Below are positions 63,101 to 64,000 of a stretch of DNA of 64,000 nt, one piece after another. The DNA is from Thelonectria olida. Taxonomy: Eukaryota; Ascomycota; Sordariomycetes; Hypocreales; Nectriaceae. Location of the stretch: the NCBI GenBank assembly GCA_020736575.1, contig JAGPYM010000002.1:1054001-1118000 (forward strand), read 5' to 3'. The translations under genes and the position numbers were made by a program. The notes under the pieces are model-generated. The model worked only from the letters and a program-made list of their open reading frames with translations. It was not told the DNA's origin and did not search any database. The stretch's first letter is position 1. Every line of letters starts with the position of its first letter.

Positions 63101-64000
63101 GCGGCTTGTGCGGCACCAACGGGCCAATCTTGATCCCCCGCCGGGATGGCAATCAAAATGGGATCCTTGTTGGCGGCAGGCGCTACAATCGGTTGGTCCC
63201 GCGGCCCCTACCGCTTCTGCACGAGCCAACGTTTCGTCACACTTGTTCGGGCCAATCACGTTCCGGAAGCGCTCTTTTCTCAACGACACTACAGTTCATG
63301 GCTGTCCACCCGACCGATTCTTGCGTCCACAACCCTACCGCCACGCTTAATCATGGAATTTTTTCGACTGCCCTGCCTGGTCTGAGATACCTCGTCGTCC
63401 CGTACGCGCACCGCACATTGCCGCGTACCGACTCTCGAGCCCATATTCGTCTGTCGTCCAGCGCCGCTAGCCCTTGTCGTGCCCGCATAGCTTCTGGCCT
63501 CTCACTCGCTGCTCGCCCAAGTTTGCTCTTCTCCCGCGCCCGCTGGCTTGCAGCTCCAGTCCAGAGACTAACCCGATCCTCGTGACCTTGACGGAGTTGT
63601 TTCTCTTAGTGCCCCGACCTCATTGCAGCTGCCCAGCCAAAAGACGTCACTTGTTTGTCAACTCTGTCCCTACCCCCGCAGCCATCGGCCCATTGTGTCT
63701 GTCTCGACGGAGACTTTGCTGTGGGATTCGCAATCCTGGCAGCTCGAGACTCGGCCGCGGGCACCTGCTTGCGGCATGGTCGGTTTAGCCACGAGGCCGT
63801 CTCTCCGGCCAATCTGTTGACTGACCGCCTCTCGGGGCCTCTCTATTCGTCCGCTCGATAATTGGCATTGATGCCTCGGGCCATCACTCTCAGTCCATTA
63901 TGTCCTAGAATGCTACTACCGCACTTCTTCCGAGCAGGTAGCAGCCGATCTCCGGCTCTGTGGAGGCCCCTAAGGCGTGAACTCGAACCGTGAATCGTGA
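54149..64000. other. 9.9-kb stretch with no supported gene
   Basis: Both strands carry only overlapping short frames (up to about 175 codons) without recognisable motifs, membrane patterns or consistent splice joins. Contents seen: a 26-A run (55423-55448), a poly-T tract near 59682-59694, and short words such as TAGGTAGTTAGGTAG near 55840. The first 800 bases are the SAM/PH promoter and leader. The rest could be the long regulatory region of a gene beyond the right edge, or could hold non-coding transcripts or small orphan genes that I cannot see. Confidence 0.45.
55423..55448. repeat. 26-nt A homopolymer
   Basis: Uninterrupted run of 26 A on the plus strand, the longest homopolymer in the window. 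No reverse-transcriptase remnant or target-site duplication was recognised next to it, so a retroposon tail is not supported. Confidence 0.9.

Overview
The window looks like chromosomal DNA of a filamentous ascomycete, most likely a Sordariomycete and perhaps Hypocreales (inference). The support is the gene structure (introns mostly 50-65 nt with GTNNGT donors and AG acceptors), CT- and CA-rich leaders before the start codons, fungus-specific protein families (RCR-type and fibroin-3-like single-pass proteins, a giant DUF3638/DUF3645 protein), and 5S rRNA genes lying singly among protein genes rather than in an rDNA unit. Species cannot be decided from the sequence alone. No tRNA, CRISPR array or intact transposase was seen.

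Left part (1-33.4 kb) is mostly housekeeping with wide spacers. Mitochondrial pyruvate carrier subunit MPC1 (1429-2215) is followed, 5.5 kb on, by pyruvate carboxylase (7690-12280), so two proteins at the pyruvate branch point are neighbours. At 12.5-15.2 kb lies a degenerate interval bounded by a 12-bp tandem repeat and an inverted relative of it; it holds two decayed reading frames, each interrupted by an in-frame TAG. Then come a small unknown protein (15961-16266, minus), a CPA1-type Na+/H+ antiporter (17181-19011, minus), an unknown 176-aa protein (21907-22562), an RCR-type single-pass protein (24800-25391), a Cys-rich single-pass fibroin-3-like protein (27729-29146), a STIMATE-family vacuolar-type membrane protein (30105-31267, minus) and an SOD-fold mitoribosomal protein mS42/mS43 (32370-33362).

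Middle part (33.4-51.5 kb) has an accessory look. Two diverged direct repeats flank a broken reading frame (34.5-35.4 kb). They are followed by a 3199-codon gene for a giant DUF6606/DUF3638/DUF3645 protein with Walker A and B motifs (36199-46061, six exons, intact once spliced) and, converging on it, a 914-codon gene (46378-49512, minus) that joins a tiny zinc-finger-like N-terminus, a complete Ser/Thr protein kinase domain, an unknown fungal region and two C-terminal membrane segments. Behind it lie two 5S rRNA copies in direct orientation, differing only by transitions.

Right part (51.5-64 kb) has one SAM+PH domain protein (51516-54148, minus) and then almost 10 kb in which no gene could be supported.

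All exon boundaries were deduced by eye from splice signals, reading frame and recalled family similarity. The pyruvate carboxylase start appears to carry a one-base deletion in a C-run.
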